Shown: positions 9,272 through 17,347 of the stretch, piece after piece | How the letters are laid out: each line of letters starts with the position of its first letter | Position numbering within the stretch: the first letter of the stretch is position 1 | Source: Tissierellia bacterium | GTDB lineage: Bacteria; Bacillota; Clostridia; Peptostreptococcales; Acidaminobacteraceae | DNA: 55,939 nucleotides | Direction: 5' to 3' | NCBI GenBank assembly: GCA_012727635.1 | Contig: JAAYGQ010000014.1 | Span: forward strand, 1 to 55,939 | Program-made: the position numbers and the translations under genes | Notes under the pieces: model-generated | The model's input: only the letters and a program-made list of their open reading frames with translations | Told to the model about the DNA's origin: nothing | The model's database searches: none

Positions 9272-9825
9272 TATACCGCCATGATTTCTTTGGTTTTATC
9301 ATCAATAAGTCGATCGATTTCTACAATAGTTTTATCAATGATTTTTTGAACATCATCCTGGGCTCTTATTGCTTCGTCTTCACGAACCAATCCATCTTTC
9401 TCTTGCTTTTTAATTTGTTCAATGGTGCTACGACGCTCATTTCGAACGGTAATTTTCGTCTCTTCCCCAAGTTTTTTAACGTGCTTAGACAGATTCTTTC
9501 TGTTTTCCTCGGTAAGAAGAGGAAGATTCAGTCGAATAATCTTACCATCATTATTAGGATTGAGTGATAAATCCGAATTAAGAATAGCTTTCTCGATTCC
9601 GCTAATGGAAGTTTTGTCGTAAGGGGAAATCACGATAAGCCTTGCTTCCGGTGCACTGACTGTGGCAAGCTGGTTAAGGGGTGTATCAACCCCATAATAA
9701 TTAACAACAATGCGATCTAAAATTCCTGGGTGGGCTCTACCGGCCCTGACACTGGAGAGTTCTACTTTCAAAAACTCCAAGGCTTTATTCATTTGTACTT
9801 CTAAATTCCTGTTAAAGTCATCCAT
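9271..9825 (-). CDS. frr: Ribosome recycling factor
   Basis: Splits post-termination ribosomes together with EF-G. 184 aa, the usual length. The VRAGRAHPGILDRI segment and the C-terminal helices are typical. The ribosome binding site TAGGAGGTAG is formed by the last two sense codons (AGG AGG) and stop codon of pyrH, 5 bases upstream, so translation of the two genes is likely coupled. Confidence 0.97.
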   Translation of the reverse strand: MDDFNRNLEVQMNKALEFLKVELSSVRAGRAHPGILDRIVVNYYGVDTPLNQLATVSAPEARLIVISPYDKTSISGIEKAILNSDLSLNPNNDGKIIRLNLPLLTEENRKNLSKHVKKLGEETKITVRNERRSTIEQIKKQEKDGLVREDEAIRAQDDVQKIIDKTIVEIDRLIDDKTKEIMAV

Positions 9826-9830
9826 AGATT

Positions 9831-10532
9831 CTACCTCCTAATAATGGTTCCATGTTCTTGGCTTTCAAGAGCCCGGATTAAACTGTCTTTTTCATTCATA
9901 CTAAAAACAAAACAAGGTATTTCATTTTCTGCTAAAAGTGTGGCTGCGGTTTGATCCATAACTTTTAAATCTCCAATAAGTAGATCACGGTAACTCATCT
10001 CATGATAGCGTTTGGCATCGGGATAAAGCTTTGGATCTTTATCGTAGACTCCGTCTATAGTTTTGGCGAAAAGGACAATCTCAGCTTCAATTTCTGCCGC
10101 TCGAAGAGCAGCCGTTGTATCCGTAGAGAAAAAAGGGTTTCCTGTACCACCGGAAAATATAACAATACGATTTTTCTCCAAGTGATTAACAGCTTTTCTG
10201 CGCAAATAGGGCTCTGCTACCTTGGGCATTTCGATGGCACTCATAACCCTTGTTGGGATAGAAAACTTTTCGATGGCATCTTGAAGGGCAAGGCCATTGA
10301 TGACCGTCGCCAGCATACCCATATAGTCGGCTGTAGAGCGGTCCATTTCTTCACTACTTCTACCTCGCCAAAAATTGCCACCGCCGACGACAATGGAAAT
10401 TTCATATCCACTTTCATAGAGTTTTCTGATCTGATTGGCAATTCCTGCCAGAATATGATCATCAATCCCTGTTCCCGAGGAAGGGGCCAGTGCTTCACCG
10501 CTTAGCTTTAAGAGTATGCGTTTATATTTCAA
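9831..10532 (-). CDS. pyrH: Uridylate kinase
   Basis: Phosphorylates UMP to UDP in pyrimidine nucleotide synthesis; amino-acid-kinase fold, normally a hexamer. 233 aa. KRILLKLSGEAL at the N-terminus, VVGGGNFWRG, DRSTADYMGMLAT and the GGTGNPFFSTDTTAALRA nucleotide-binding region are all present. The start is TTG at 10532, chosen because GGAGG lies 5 bases before it and no ATG is nearby. It has its own promoter behind the tsf terminator and leads pyrH-frr-uppS-cdsA. Confidence 0.97.
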   Translation of the reverse strand: MKYKRILLKLSGEALAPSSGTGIDDHILAGIANQIRKLYESGYEISIVVGGGNFWRGRSSEEMDRSTADYMGMLATVINGLALQDAIEKFSIPTRVMSAIEMPKVAEPYLRRKAVNHLEKNRIVIFSGGTGNPFFSTDTTAALRAAEIEAEIVLFAKTIDGVYDKDPKLYPDAKRYHEMSYRDLLIGDLKVMDQTAATLLAENEIPCFVFSMNEKDSLIRALESQEHGTIIRR

Positions 10533-10566
10533 CTTAACCTCCGAAAATGTTTATAATCTATTAGTA

Positions 10567-10595
10567 ATTGTAACATCTTTAATCTAATTCATCAA
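10567..10595 (-). promoter_or_regulatory. Promoter for pyrH-frr-uppS-cdsA
   Basis: TTGATG (10590-10595) and TACAAT (10567-10572) are separated by exactly 17 bases, between the tsf terminator and the TTG start of pyrH. Confidence 0.7.
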
Positions 10596-10606
10596 GCATC
10601 CTGCCT

Positions 10607-10634
10607 ATAAAAAAGAAGCCTTCCGAAGAAGGCT
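10607..10634 (-). terminator. Intrinsic terminator after tsf
   Basis: A seven-bp stem AGCCTTC/GAAGGCT with a stable TTCG tetraloop is followed on the minus strand by TCTTTTTTATA. It ends the rpsB-tsf transcript six bases after the tsf stop codon. Confidence 0.88.
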
Positions 10635-10640
10635 CCATCT

Positions 10641-11579
10641 TTATGCCATTTGTTTTGCTACTTCTTCAGCGAAGTTTTCTTCTCTTTTTTCGAGGCCTTC
10701 ACCAACTTCATAACGAATCATGTTTTGGACGTCGATTTTTTCACCAAGATTTTTCTCAATGTTTTTAACAAGAGTAGCAACAGTGATATCTCCATCTTTT
10801 ATGAAAGCTTGTTCTAAGAGACAGACATCACGAAGCTCCTTATTGAGTCGACCTTCGACCATTTTTTCAATAATGTTCTCAGGTTTTGCTTTTTGTCCAG
10901 CAGCTTTGGCTTCGTTGTTTTCGTTTAATGCTTGATCCAATAAAATTCTCTTTTCGCTTTCAAGATAATCTGGATCGACATCTTCTCTAGAGATGTACTT
11001 AGGACTCATGGAAGCGATTTGCATAGCTAGATCTTTACCAAGTTCAGCAACATCGGCGGCAGCAGCATTGGTTTTAAGGGCCACTAGGGCTCCTATACGA
11101 CCATTTCCATGAACATATCCAAAAACACTACCGGGATCGACTTCAACATGATTAAAGCGTCGAATATTCATATTCTCACCAATACGGGCAATCAATTCCT
11201 TCAAGGATTCATCAACGGTCTTTCCTTCAAAAGGAAGATTGTTGAGGGCTTCCATATCCGAGGGCTTATGCTTGTGAACGAGTACGGCAATTTTTTCAAC
11301 AAAATCACTAAAGTCTTTATTTTTTGCAACAAAGTCAGTTTCAGCATTTACTTCAACCAGGACTCCTGCAGTATTGTCTTCACTGAGCACCATGGATACC
11401 AGACCTTCAGCTGCAATACGACTGGCTTTTTTTGCAGAAGAGGCAATACCTTTTTTACGTAGGTACTCAATGGCTGTTTCCAAATCACCGTTATTTTCTT
11501 CCAGTGCTTTTTTGCAGTCTAGCATTCCGGCTCCGGTGCGCTCACGTAATTCTTTTATTTCTTTTGTTCCAAAGGACAT
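10641..11579 (-). CDS. tsf: Elongation factor Ts
   Basis: Guanine nucleotide exchange factor for EF-Tu. 312 aa. The N-terminal UBA-like domain (IKELRERTGAGMLDCKKALEE) is followed by the conserved core motif ETDFVAKNKDF near residues 80-90 that contacts EF-Tu, and by the two-lobed dimerisation core. Cotranscribed with rpsB (23-base gap) and ended by the hairpin at 10607-10634. Ribosome binding site AGGAGG is well placed before the ATG. Confidence 0.97.
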   Translation of the reverse strand: MSFGTKEIKELRERTGAGMLDCKKALEENNGDLETAIEYLRKKGIASSAKKASRIAAEGLVSMVLSEDNTAGVLVEVNAETDFVAKNKDFSDFVEKIAVLVHKHKPSDMEALNNLPFEGKTVDESLKELIARIGENMNIRRFNHVEVDPGSVFGYVHGNGRIGALVALKTNAAAADVAELGKDLAMQIASMSPKYISREDVDPDYLESEKRILLDQALNENNEAKAAGQKAKPENIIEKMVEGRLNKELRDVCLLEQAFIKDGDITVATLVKNIEKNLGEKIDVQNMIRYEVGEGLEKREENFAEEVAKQMA

Positions 11580-11602
11580 ATATTTTCCTCCTACTTCAAC
11601 TC

Positions 11603-12373
11603 TTATTCTTTATCAGATTCAGCTTCAACTTCTTCTTCTAGATTTTCTTCTTGCTCTTGAACCATTTCCTCTTCCTCTACAGAAGCTTCCATAGCAGCCT
11701 TACCTTCAAGTATGGCAGTGCTTATGGTGGCCGAAAGGAGTTTTATGGCGCGGATGGCATCATCATTACCGGGAATCGGGAAATCGATTTCATCGGGATC
11801 GCAGTTTGTATCTAAGATTCCTATTACAGGAATACCCAGAAGCTTGGCTTCGTGGATAGCAATTTTTTCTTTATTTTGATCAATGATAAATATAGCGTCA
11901 GGTAGTTCTACCATATCGCGAATACCATTGAAGAAACGCTCGAGTTTTTCTTTTTCTCTACGAAGTAGTATAACTTCTTTCTTAGGTAGAGCATCGAAAG
12001 TTCCATCGGCTTCCATCTCTTCAAGTTCAAAGAGATACTCAATACGACGACGAATCGTTTCAAAGTTTGTTAGAAGGCCACCCTTCCAGCTTTGATTGAT
12101 ATAGAACATTCCGGCTCTTTTAGCTTCTTGCTCAATAGCGATTCGAGCTTGTTTTTTCGTTCCAACATAGAGAACTTTCCCACCTTGACTGGCGAGATCT
12201 CTAATAAAATCACAGGCGTCTTCCAACATTCTTACCGATTTTTGAAGGTCGATGATGTAGATTCCATTACGCTCAGTGTAGATATAGGGCTTCATTTTTG
12301 GATTCCAGCGTTTTGTTTGGTGACCGAAGTGAACCCCAGCTTCCAATAGACTTTTCATTGATACAACGGACAT
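11603..12373 (-). CDS. rpsB: 30S ribosomal protein S2
   Basis: Small-subunit protein, about 256 aa. The true start is the ATG at 12373 giving [19 protein letters not shown], with AAGGAGG nine bases upstream; the open frame extends further up but without homology. [26 protein letters not shown] and [13 protein letters not shown] are diagnostic. The C-terminus carries a long acidic tail of about 28 residues rich in glutamate. First gene of the rpsB-tsf operon, with its own promoter and an 80-base leader that may fold (12374-12460). Confidence 0.96.
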   Translation of the reverse strand: MSVVSMKSLLEAGVHFGHQTKRWNPKMKPYIYTERNGIYIIDLQKSVRMLEDACDFIRDLASQGGKVLYVGTKKQARIAIEQEAKRAGMFYINQSWKGGLLTNFETIRRRIEYLFELEEMEADGTFDALPKKEVILLRREKEKLERFFNGIRDMVELPDAIFIIDQNKEKIAIHEAKLLGIPVIGILDTNCDPDEIDFPIPGNDDAIRAIKLLSATISTAILEGKAAMEASVEEEEMVQEQEENLEEEVEAESDKE

Positions 12374-12460
12374 AATTGTTTCCTCCTTGTTTGTCCTCCC
12401 CACCCGATGACCATAACGGCACAAGCAGATTAGCAGGTAGGTGTGTATTTAACCTTATGT
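12374..12460 (-). other. Structured rpsB leader (candidate regulatory RNA)
   Basis: Between the rpsB promoter and the ribosome binding site, an eight-base segment CCTACCTG (12434-12441) can pair with CGGGTGGG (12399-12406), including two G-T wobbles. The 27-base interior holds short self-complementary pieces. Ribosomal protein genes often carry such autoregulatory leaders. This one is inferred only from pairing in one sequence. Confidence 0.3.
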
Positions 12461-12489
12461 ATCTTACCATAAGGCTTCTCTCAATTCAA
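12461..12489 (-). promoter_or_regulatory. Promoter for rpsB-tsf
   Basis: TTGAAT (12484-12489) and TAAGAT (12461-12466) are spaced by 17 bases, with a TGG extended -10 element. It lies between the thioredoxin gene and rpsB. Confidence 0.6.
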
Positions 12490-12586
12490 TAGGCTAAAGC
12501 TATTTAATAGAGTTTTAATAGAAATTTCAGTGTATTAAAATGAAATCTTGAAAATTCTAATGATCCTAGGCTTTTTAGTTCTACTT

Positions 12587-12823
12587 CTAGCTATTTTGTA
12601 AGAACTTCTTAATTTCCTTAACTGAAAGGGCTTTACCTACGGACTTGACTTCGTCATTAATGACGAAACCCGGCGTACTCATTACTCCATAGCTCACCAT
12701 TTCAATAAGATCATCAACTTTTTCAATGGTTGCTTGAATATCCATTTCTTTTAAGGCGATGTCAAGATTTTTTTCCAGCTTTTCACATTTAGAACAGCCT
12801 GTACCTAATATCTTTATCTCCAT
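12587..12823 (-). CDS. Small thioredoxin-like (redox-active disulfide) protein
   Basis: A 78-aa single-domain thioredoxin fold with the redox pair C10-SK-C13 (GTGCSKCEKLEKN) and a cis-proline loop (MSTPGFVIN near residue 52). This compact family is frequently encoded beside the permease family found just upstream, and its members are thought to reduce or bind the transported species. Gap to the permease gene is 13 bases, with GGGGGA as binding site. Last gene of the cobW-arsR-permease-thioredoxin operon; I see no clear terminator after it. The substrate is unknown. Confidence 0.85.
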   Translation of the reverse strand: MEIKILGTGCSKCEKLEKNLDIALKEMDIQATIEKVDDLIEMVSYGVMSTPGFVINDEVKSVGKALSVKEIKKFLQNS

Positions 12824-12836
12824 TTAAGTCCCCCTT

Positions 12837-13841
12837 CTAGAGTATGAATGATGAAATTCCATTGAGTCCGTAGCCTAGGATGATAATACCCAGGGTAACC
12901 ACTGCAACAAAGGTTGCTAGTAGCTTGGGCTTTACCACCTTGCTTAGCATAACAAGAGAAGGCAAGGACATTGTAGTTACCCCCATCATAAAGGCAATAA
13001 CAGTTCCGATTCCAACGCCTTTAGAAAGCAAAGCCTCTGCTATGGGAATTGTTCCAAAAATATCGGCATAAATCGGTATACCGATTATTATAGCTATTAA
13101 CACGGAGAAAGGATTGCCTTTTCCTAATATTTTCTCAACAACTGACTGAGGGACCCAGTTGTGAATTCCTGCTCCGATACCGACGCCTAGGAGTATATAG
13201 GGCCAAACTCTTTTAATGATGTCAAGAACTTGCTCCTTGGCAAAAATCATACGGTCGATCTTTGACATCTCATCATGTTTAACGTCTTTAGCTTTAATGC
13301 CCCATACATAGGATTCAACATATTTTTCCATATGCAGCTTTTGAATGATGATTCCACCCAGAATTGCCACTGTCACCCCAGCAACCACATAACTTATTCC
13401 AATTTTAATTCCAAAAATCGATAAAAGCAACATAAGAGCCGCTAAATCGATCATCGGAGAAGCAATTAAAAAGGAGAAGGTGGCCCCTAGGGGCAGTCCG
13501 GCCGATACGAAACCAATAAAGATAGGAATACTCGAACAAGAGCAAAAGGGTGTGAGTATACCAAGCAAAGCACCCAGCATATTGCCCTTGATGCCCTTTA
13601 TACCACCCAATAGTTTTTTTGTTCTCTCCGGGGGGAAGTAGCTTTGAATATAGGAGATGGCAAAGATCATCACTGAAAGCAGTATAAATATCTTAATTAC
13701 ATCATAGATAAAAAAGTGAACAGAACCACCAATCTTTGTATCCATGGATAATTTAAAAACTTTCACCACTAAAAGTTCGACAAAATCCCAAAGCCATTTC
13801 ATTTTGAGGAGTTGAGCGTTTAAAAAATTTAGTATTGTCAT
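12837..13841 (-). CDS. Permease of the DUF318/YraQ-SO_0444 family
   Basis: A 334-aa integral membrane protein with about eight hydrophobic segments and two related halves. It carries the family hallmark TPFCSCSS (C100, C102) in a membrane segment, followed by FSFLIASPMIDLAAL; the second half has GIPIYADIFGTIPIAEALL and TTMSLPSLVML. Related proteins have been linked to export of arsenicals and other soft metal species, and the paired cysteines suit a thiol-binding substrate. It follows arsR after 10 bases and precedes a thioredoxin, which supports that role. The actual substrate cannot be read from sequence. Confidence 0.85.
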   Translation of the reverse strand: MTILNFLNAQLLKMKWLWDFVELLVVKVFKLSMDTKIGGSVHFFIYDVIKIFILLSVMIFAISYIQSYFPPERTKKLLGGIKGIKGNMLGALLGILTPFCSCSSIPIFIGFVSAGLPLGATFSFLIASPMIDLAALMLLLSIFGIKIGISYVVAGVTVAILGGIIIQKLHMEKYVESYVWGIKAKDVKHDEMSKIDRMIFAKEQVLDIIKRVWPYILLGVGIGAGIHNWVPQSVVEKILGKGNPFSVLIAIIIGIPIYADIFGTIPIAEALLSKGVGIGTVIAFMMGVTTMSLPSLVMLSKVVKPKLLATFVAVVTLGIIILGYGLNGISSFIL

Positions 13842-13851
13842 AGAGTCACCT

Positions 13852-14199
13852 TTATTTATTGGCTTCCTTTAGTTCAATATAGATTGCCGCTGCTTTACTT
13901 TTTTCTAAATCCAATTTTAAGACAGGAAAGCTTTCGACATTATTGACAATAGCAGAGAGGATGTTCTCGAAAAGCTCATCTTCAAGATTTAATGAATAGA
14001 AGATATATTGTTCTTTTCTTTGGTCTTTAACAAGACCCATATCCCTTAGTCGTGCTAGATGCTTTGATACATTGGGCTGAGCAAGACCTGTGATGCCGGT
14101 TATTTGACAAACACAAAATTCATTGTGGTAAAGAAGTGCCATCATTCTGAGTCTTGTTTCATCGGACAGTAGTTTAAAGTAATTTGTGAGTTTTTCCAT
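13852..14199 (-). CDS. ArsR/SmtB-family metal-responsive repressor
   Basis: A 115-aa winged-helix regulator: KLLSDETRLRMMALL, then EFCVCQITGITGLAQPN, then the recognition helix SKHLARLRDMGLVK and the wing (KEQYIFYSLN). C29 and C31 (CVC) fall where ArsR proteins bind arsenite or antimonite in the ELCVC motif, so sensing of a thiophilic metalloid or metal is likely. Encoded second in the operon, behind a GTPase; the likely operator is the inverted repeat at 15157-15184. Confidence 0.9.
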   Translation of the reverse strand: MEKLTNYFKLLSDETRLRMMALLYHNEFCVCQITGITGLAQPNVSKHLARLRDMGLVKDQRKEQYIFYSLNLEDELFENILSAIVNNVESFPVLKLDLEKSKAAAIYIELKEANK

Positions 14200-14208
14200 A
14201 TTTATCCT

Positions 14209-15138
14209 CTATTTCAGTTTCATCTCTTCGCCGACGGTTTCTTGCCAAGCACTGAATATAGGCCTGATTATTTGGTTGCCGATTCTGGAGATGATAACAA
14301 TCTCAGAATTAGGTCTACTTAGTTTGGTTTTCTTATAGTCTATTTTCTTTCCAACCACATCAATTTGATTCCACCCATCTTCTAGTTCGAAAAATCCCTT
14401 GATACGATAACTATCCTTTTTAATTAAATCAAGAAAGCTTCCGAGTTTCACCTTCGTCGTAGGTCCCTTAAAGGTCAAGGTTAAAGTTTTTGGACGATTT
14501 TCAGTGGTGTTGGTGGTTTCTTCCCCCATCCAATCTCTGTGCATAAGATTTTGCTCCAAAAAGTTGTAATTCATAGTTCCGTTAATGGATTCAACAATAG
14601 GAACATCGCCGTTGATTTCTCGAATTTTTGCTTTAACATCAGCTAACTCTGATGCTTCAATAAGATCTGCCTTAGCAACGATAACTAGATGGGCAAACTT
14701 AAGTTGGCGCTGAACAGTTTCTATATCCTTTACTTGATCAAGAAAATTAACGCCATCAACTATGCAAAGAGTGCCGGAATAATCGTAGATATCCCCCTTG
14801 ACCACCATCACAGCATCGAGGAAGTCTCCAATATTGGATGGATCTGCTAGACCTGAACTTTCAACAAATAAATAGTCCATTTCCCGATCGGCAATCTCTA
14901 CCAGGGCTGAGACAAAGCTTAGTTGCAGGCAAGAACAAAAAATCGATCCGCTATTGAGTTCTAGAAGTTCCATGCCTTCTTTTTTAATTAGAGATCCATC
15001 GATACCGACCTTACCAAACTCGTTCATTATTACAGCCACTTTACTGCCTTCTAAGTCCTGTAGCACCTTTGAAAGAAATGTGGTTTTTCCGGCTCCTAAG
15101 AAACCTGTAAGCAGATATAATTTAGTCCTTTTAGACAT
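14209..15138 (-). CDS. CobW/G3E-family GTPase (putative metal chaperone)
   Basis: A 309-aa G3E GTPase: Walker A GFLGAGKTT at 12-20, the MNEFGKVGID switch region, VESSGLADP, and the AKADL guanine-specificity motif. The usual CxCC metal motif is reduced to C68-S-C70 (GSIFCSC). The C-terminal CobW domain (about 215-309) is present. G3E GTPases load or move metals; YeiR, YjiA and ZNG1 are relatives. Being first in an operon with ArsR, a cysteine permease and a thioredoxin suggests a role in handling the same metal. Start ATG has AAGGAGG upstream; a consensus promoter precedes it. Confidence 0.88.
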   Translation of the reverse strand: MSKRTKLYLLTGFLGAGKTTFLSKVLQDLEGSKVAVIMNEFGKVGIDGSLIKKEGMELLELNSGSIFCSCLQLSFVSALVEIADREMDYLFVESSGLADPSNIGDFLDAVMVVKGDIYDYSGTLCIVDGVNFLDQVKDIETVQRQLKFAHLVIVAKADLIEASELADVKAKIREINGDVPIVESINGTMNYNFLEQNLMHRDWMGEETTNTTENRPKTLTLTFKGPTTKVKLGSFLDLIKKDSYRIKGFFELEDGWNQIDVVGKKIDYKKTKLSRPNSEIVIISRIGNQIIRPIFSAWQETVGEEMKLK

Positions 15139-15156
15139 AATGATCCTCCTTATTTC

Positions 15157-15184
15157 ATATGCTCACATTCCCATATGGGCATAT
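15157..15184. promoter_or_regulatory. Probable ArsR operator
   Basis: The arms ATATGCTCA (15157-15165) and TGGGCATAT (15176-15184) are inverted repeats with one mismatch and a ten-base spacer; an inner ATATG-GG-CATAT repeat (15173-15184) overlaps. The site lies just after the likely transcription start of the cobW-arsR operon. AT-rich inverted repeats ending in ATAT are typical SmtB/ArsR sites. A repressor bound here would block transcription of its own operon. Confidence 0.65.
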
Positions 15185-15196
15185 AGATATAATCAA

Positions 15197-15225
15197 ATCA
15201 TAATCCCTTTGTTTTCCTTTGTCAA
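15197..15225 (-). promoter_or_regulatory. Strong promoter for the cobW-arsR-permease-thioredoxin operon
   Basis: A perfect -35 TTGACA (15220-15225) and a -10 TATGAT (15197-15202) are 17 bases apart. The inverted repeat at 15157-15184 starts about 13 bases downstream of the -10, where a repressor would block it. Confidence 0.85.
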
Positions 15226-15260
15226 TAGTTTGTTAAAGTTTTTAATGGCCTATTATTAAG

Positions 15261-15287
15261 AAAAAAATAGACCCTGGGGATCTATTT
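15261..15287 (-). terminator. Intrinsic terminator after topA
   Basis: The stem AAATAGA/TCTATTT, with inner CC/GG pairing, is followed on the minus strand by TTTTTTTC. It lies nine bases after the topA stop codon and separates the long ylxM-to-topA group from the metal operon. Confidence 0.82.
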
Positions 15288-15295
15288 CTAAATGC

Positions 15296-17347
15296 TTATT
15301 TTTTTTCTACATAATCGCATTCTTTATTGCTGCAATGGATGGTTCCGCTTTTTCGACCTTTTCCTTCGACAAGGATTGAATCGCATTTCGGGCATTTGCG
15401 ATCAATGGGTTTGTCCCAGGAGGCAAAGCGACATTCAGGAAACTGATCACAGCCGTAAAATATGCGAAGTTTTTTTGTTTTCCGTTCGACAATCTCACCC
15501 TCCTCACAAAGAGGACAATGGATTCCTATCTTTTTTAAGATGGGTTTGGTGTTTTTGCATTGGGGATAATTGCTACAGGCATAAAAACTTCCTTTGATAG
15601 TTTTTTTGATCAGCATTTTAGCGCCGCATTTTTCACAATCAATATCGGTAAGTTCATTTAAGTCATATTTTTGTATGCGCTCTTCAGCCTGCTCTAGCAT
15701 AGGATGCAAAATATTGTAGAACTCCCCAATAACCTCTTGCCAAGTGTTTTGTTTATCGCTTATTCGGTCCAGTTCCTCTTCCATCTTCGCGGTAAACTCC
15801 GGCTCTACAAGGCGAAGAAAATTTTCTTCCATAATTTCATTGGTAATTTCTCCAAGTTCTGTTGGATGTAGTGCCTTTTTCTCCTTAACAACATAGCCTC
15901 TTTTCATAACGGCAGAGAGGGTTGGTGCATAGGTACTTGGACGTCCAATTCCATTTTCTTCCAGCTCTTTGATAAGACTTGCTTCAGTGTAGCGGGCTGG
16001 AGGCTGAGTGAATTTTTGCTCTTCTTTAAGGTTTTTAAGTAGGGCCTTTTCTCCCTCTTTTAATGGAGGAAGATCCATATCTTTACTATCTCTGGCGTCG
16101 TATACCTTTAAAAAACCATCAAAAACAAGTCTTTCTCCCTTGGCTCGGAATTCAAAGTCCCCTCCGGCAATGGTGATCTGGAGGCCTTCGAATTGAGCCT
16201 GCTTCATCTGGCTTGCTACAAAACGCTGCCAAATCAAGGTATAGAGTCTTAGCTCATCCTTTTTAAGATAGGAAGCCATTTTTGCTGGAGAACGCAATAC
16301 CGATGTAGGCCGGATGGCCTCATGGGCATCCTGGGCAGCCTTACCGGCTGCTCCCCTATTAGGAGATGCATAATTTTTACCGTAATTCTCCGTGATATAG
16401 TCCATACAGGAAGCCACTGCTGATTCACTGATCCTAGAGGAATCAGTACGCATATAGGTGATAAGGCCTTCGACACCCTTATCAACCCGAACTCCCTCAT
16501 AAAGCTTTTGTGCAATCATCATGGTCTTTCCCGAAGAAAAATTAAGACGTACCGAGGCATCCTGTTGGAGGGTACTGGTGGTATAGGCAGAATAAGGAGA
16601 TCTCTTCCTTTTTTTCTCATCTACACTGCGGATAGAAAAATCTGCTTCTTCTATCTCTTTTTTTATTTTCATTGCTTCTTCTTGGGAAGACACAAGGAGT
16701 TTTTTGTTTTTATATTTTAATAAATCTGCGGAAAATGTTTTCTTTTCTTCCGAAAGAAATTTAGCTGAAAATGTCCAGTATTCTTCGGTCTTAAACTCTC
16801 TGATTTTACGCTCTCTTAAAATGATCAGTCTTGTGGTAACCGATTGTACTCGGCCGGCACTGAGCCCCTTCATTACTTTTCGCCAAAGTATAGGGCTTAT
16901 TTCATAGCCTACCAGGCGGTCCAGTATTCTTCTGCCTTGCTGGGCGTCGACGAGACCTCGGTCGATTACTGTAGGGGATTTAATGGCCTCTTTAATGGCT
17001 TCCTTAGTAATTTCTTGAAAGGAAACTCGAATTGGTTTTGAATCATCCAAATCAAGAGCAGTAGCTAGATGCCAAGCAATAGCCTCCCCTTCACGATCAG
17101 GGTCCGTTGCAATTAGAACATTTTCTGCTTTCTTTTTTTCCTTTTTTAGTTCTGCAATAACCGGGCCCTTTCCCCGTATGGTGATGTATTTAGGTTCGAA
17201 ATTATTATCTATATCAATTCCCATTTGGCTTTTGGGCAAATCTCGTACATGACCAACACTGGCCATAACTTTATAATTTTTACCTAAATAGCGTTCAATG
17301 GTTTTGGCTTTGGTGGGTGATTCAACAATTACCAAATTTTTTGCCAT
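15296..17347 (-). CDS. topA: DNA topoisomerase I (type IA)
   Basis: Relaxes negative supercoils. 683 aa from the ATG at 17347 (MAKNLVIVESPTKAKTIERY); the open frame begins at a TTG five codons earlier, but GGAGGAGG is spaced for the ATG. Toprim domain at 3-115 with E9 and DPDRE at 82-86, the SAGRVQSV core, and catalytic Y298 (GLITYMRTDSSRI). Three C-terminal zinc ribbons follow (CEKC...CSNYPQC, CPLC...CDQFPEC, CPKC...CSNKEC). Overlaps dprA by 19 bases, the usual dprA-topA order. Confidence 0.97.
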   Translation of the reverse strand: MAKNLVIVESPTKAKTIERYLGKNYKVMASVGHVRDLPKSQMGIDIDNNFEPKYITIRGKGPVIAELKKEKKKAENVLIATDPDREGEAIAWHLATALDLDDSKPIRVSFQEITKEAIKEAIKSPTVIDRGLVDAQQGRRILDRLVGYEISPILWRKVMKGLSAGRVQSVTTRLIILRERKIREFKTEEYWTFSAKFLSEEKKTFSADLLKYKNKKLLVSSQEEAMKIKKEIEEADFSIRSVDEKKRKRSPYSAYTTSTLQQDASVRLNFSSGKTMMIAQKLYEGVRVDKGVEGLITYMRTDSSRISESAVASCMDYITENYGKNYASPNRGAAGKAAQDAHEAIRPTSVLRSPAKMASYLKKDELRLYTLIWQRFVASQMKQAQFEGLQITIAGGDFEFRAKGERLVFDGFLKVYDARDSKDMDLPPLKEGEKALLKNLKEEQKFTQPPARYTEASLIKELEENGIGRPSTYAPTLSAVMKRGYVVKEKKALHPTELGEITNEIMEENFLRLVEPEFTAKMEEELDRISDKQNTWQEVIGEFYNILHPMLEQAEERIQKYDLNELTDIDCEKCGAKMLIKKTIKGSFYACSNYPQCKNTKPILKKIGIHCPLCEEGEIVERKTKKLRIFYGCDQFPECRFASWDKPIDRKCPKCDSILVEGKGRKSGTIHCSNKECDYVEKK

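Noticed and set aside
12273-12470. Minus-strand open frame running through the rpsB leader and the start of rpsB.
   Set aside because: It overlaps rpsB in another frame, has no binding site, and its residues have no recognisable pattern.
12490-12586. Possible terminator after the thioredoxin gene.
   Set aside because: Only AT-rich sequence with short, poorly pairing repeats; no stem followed by T run.
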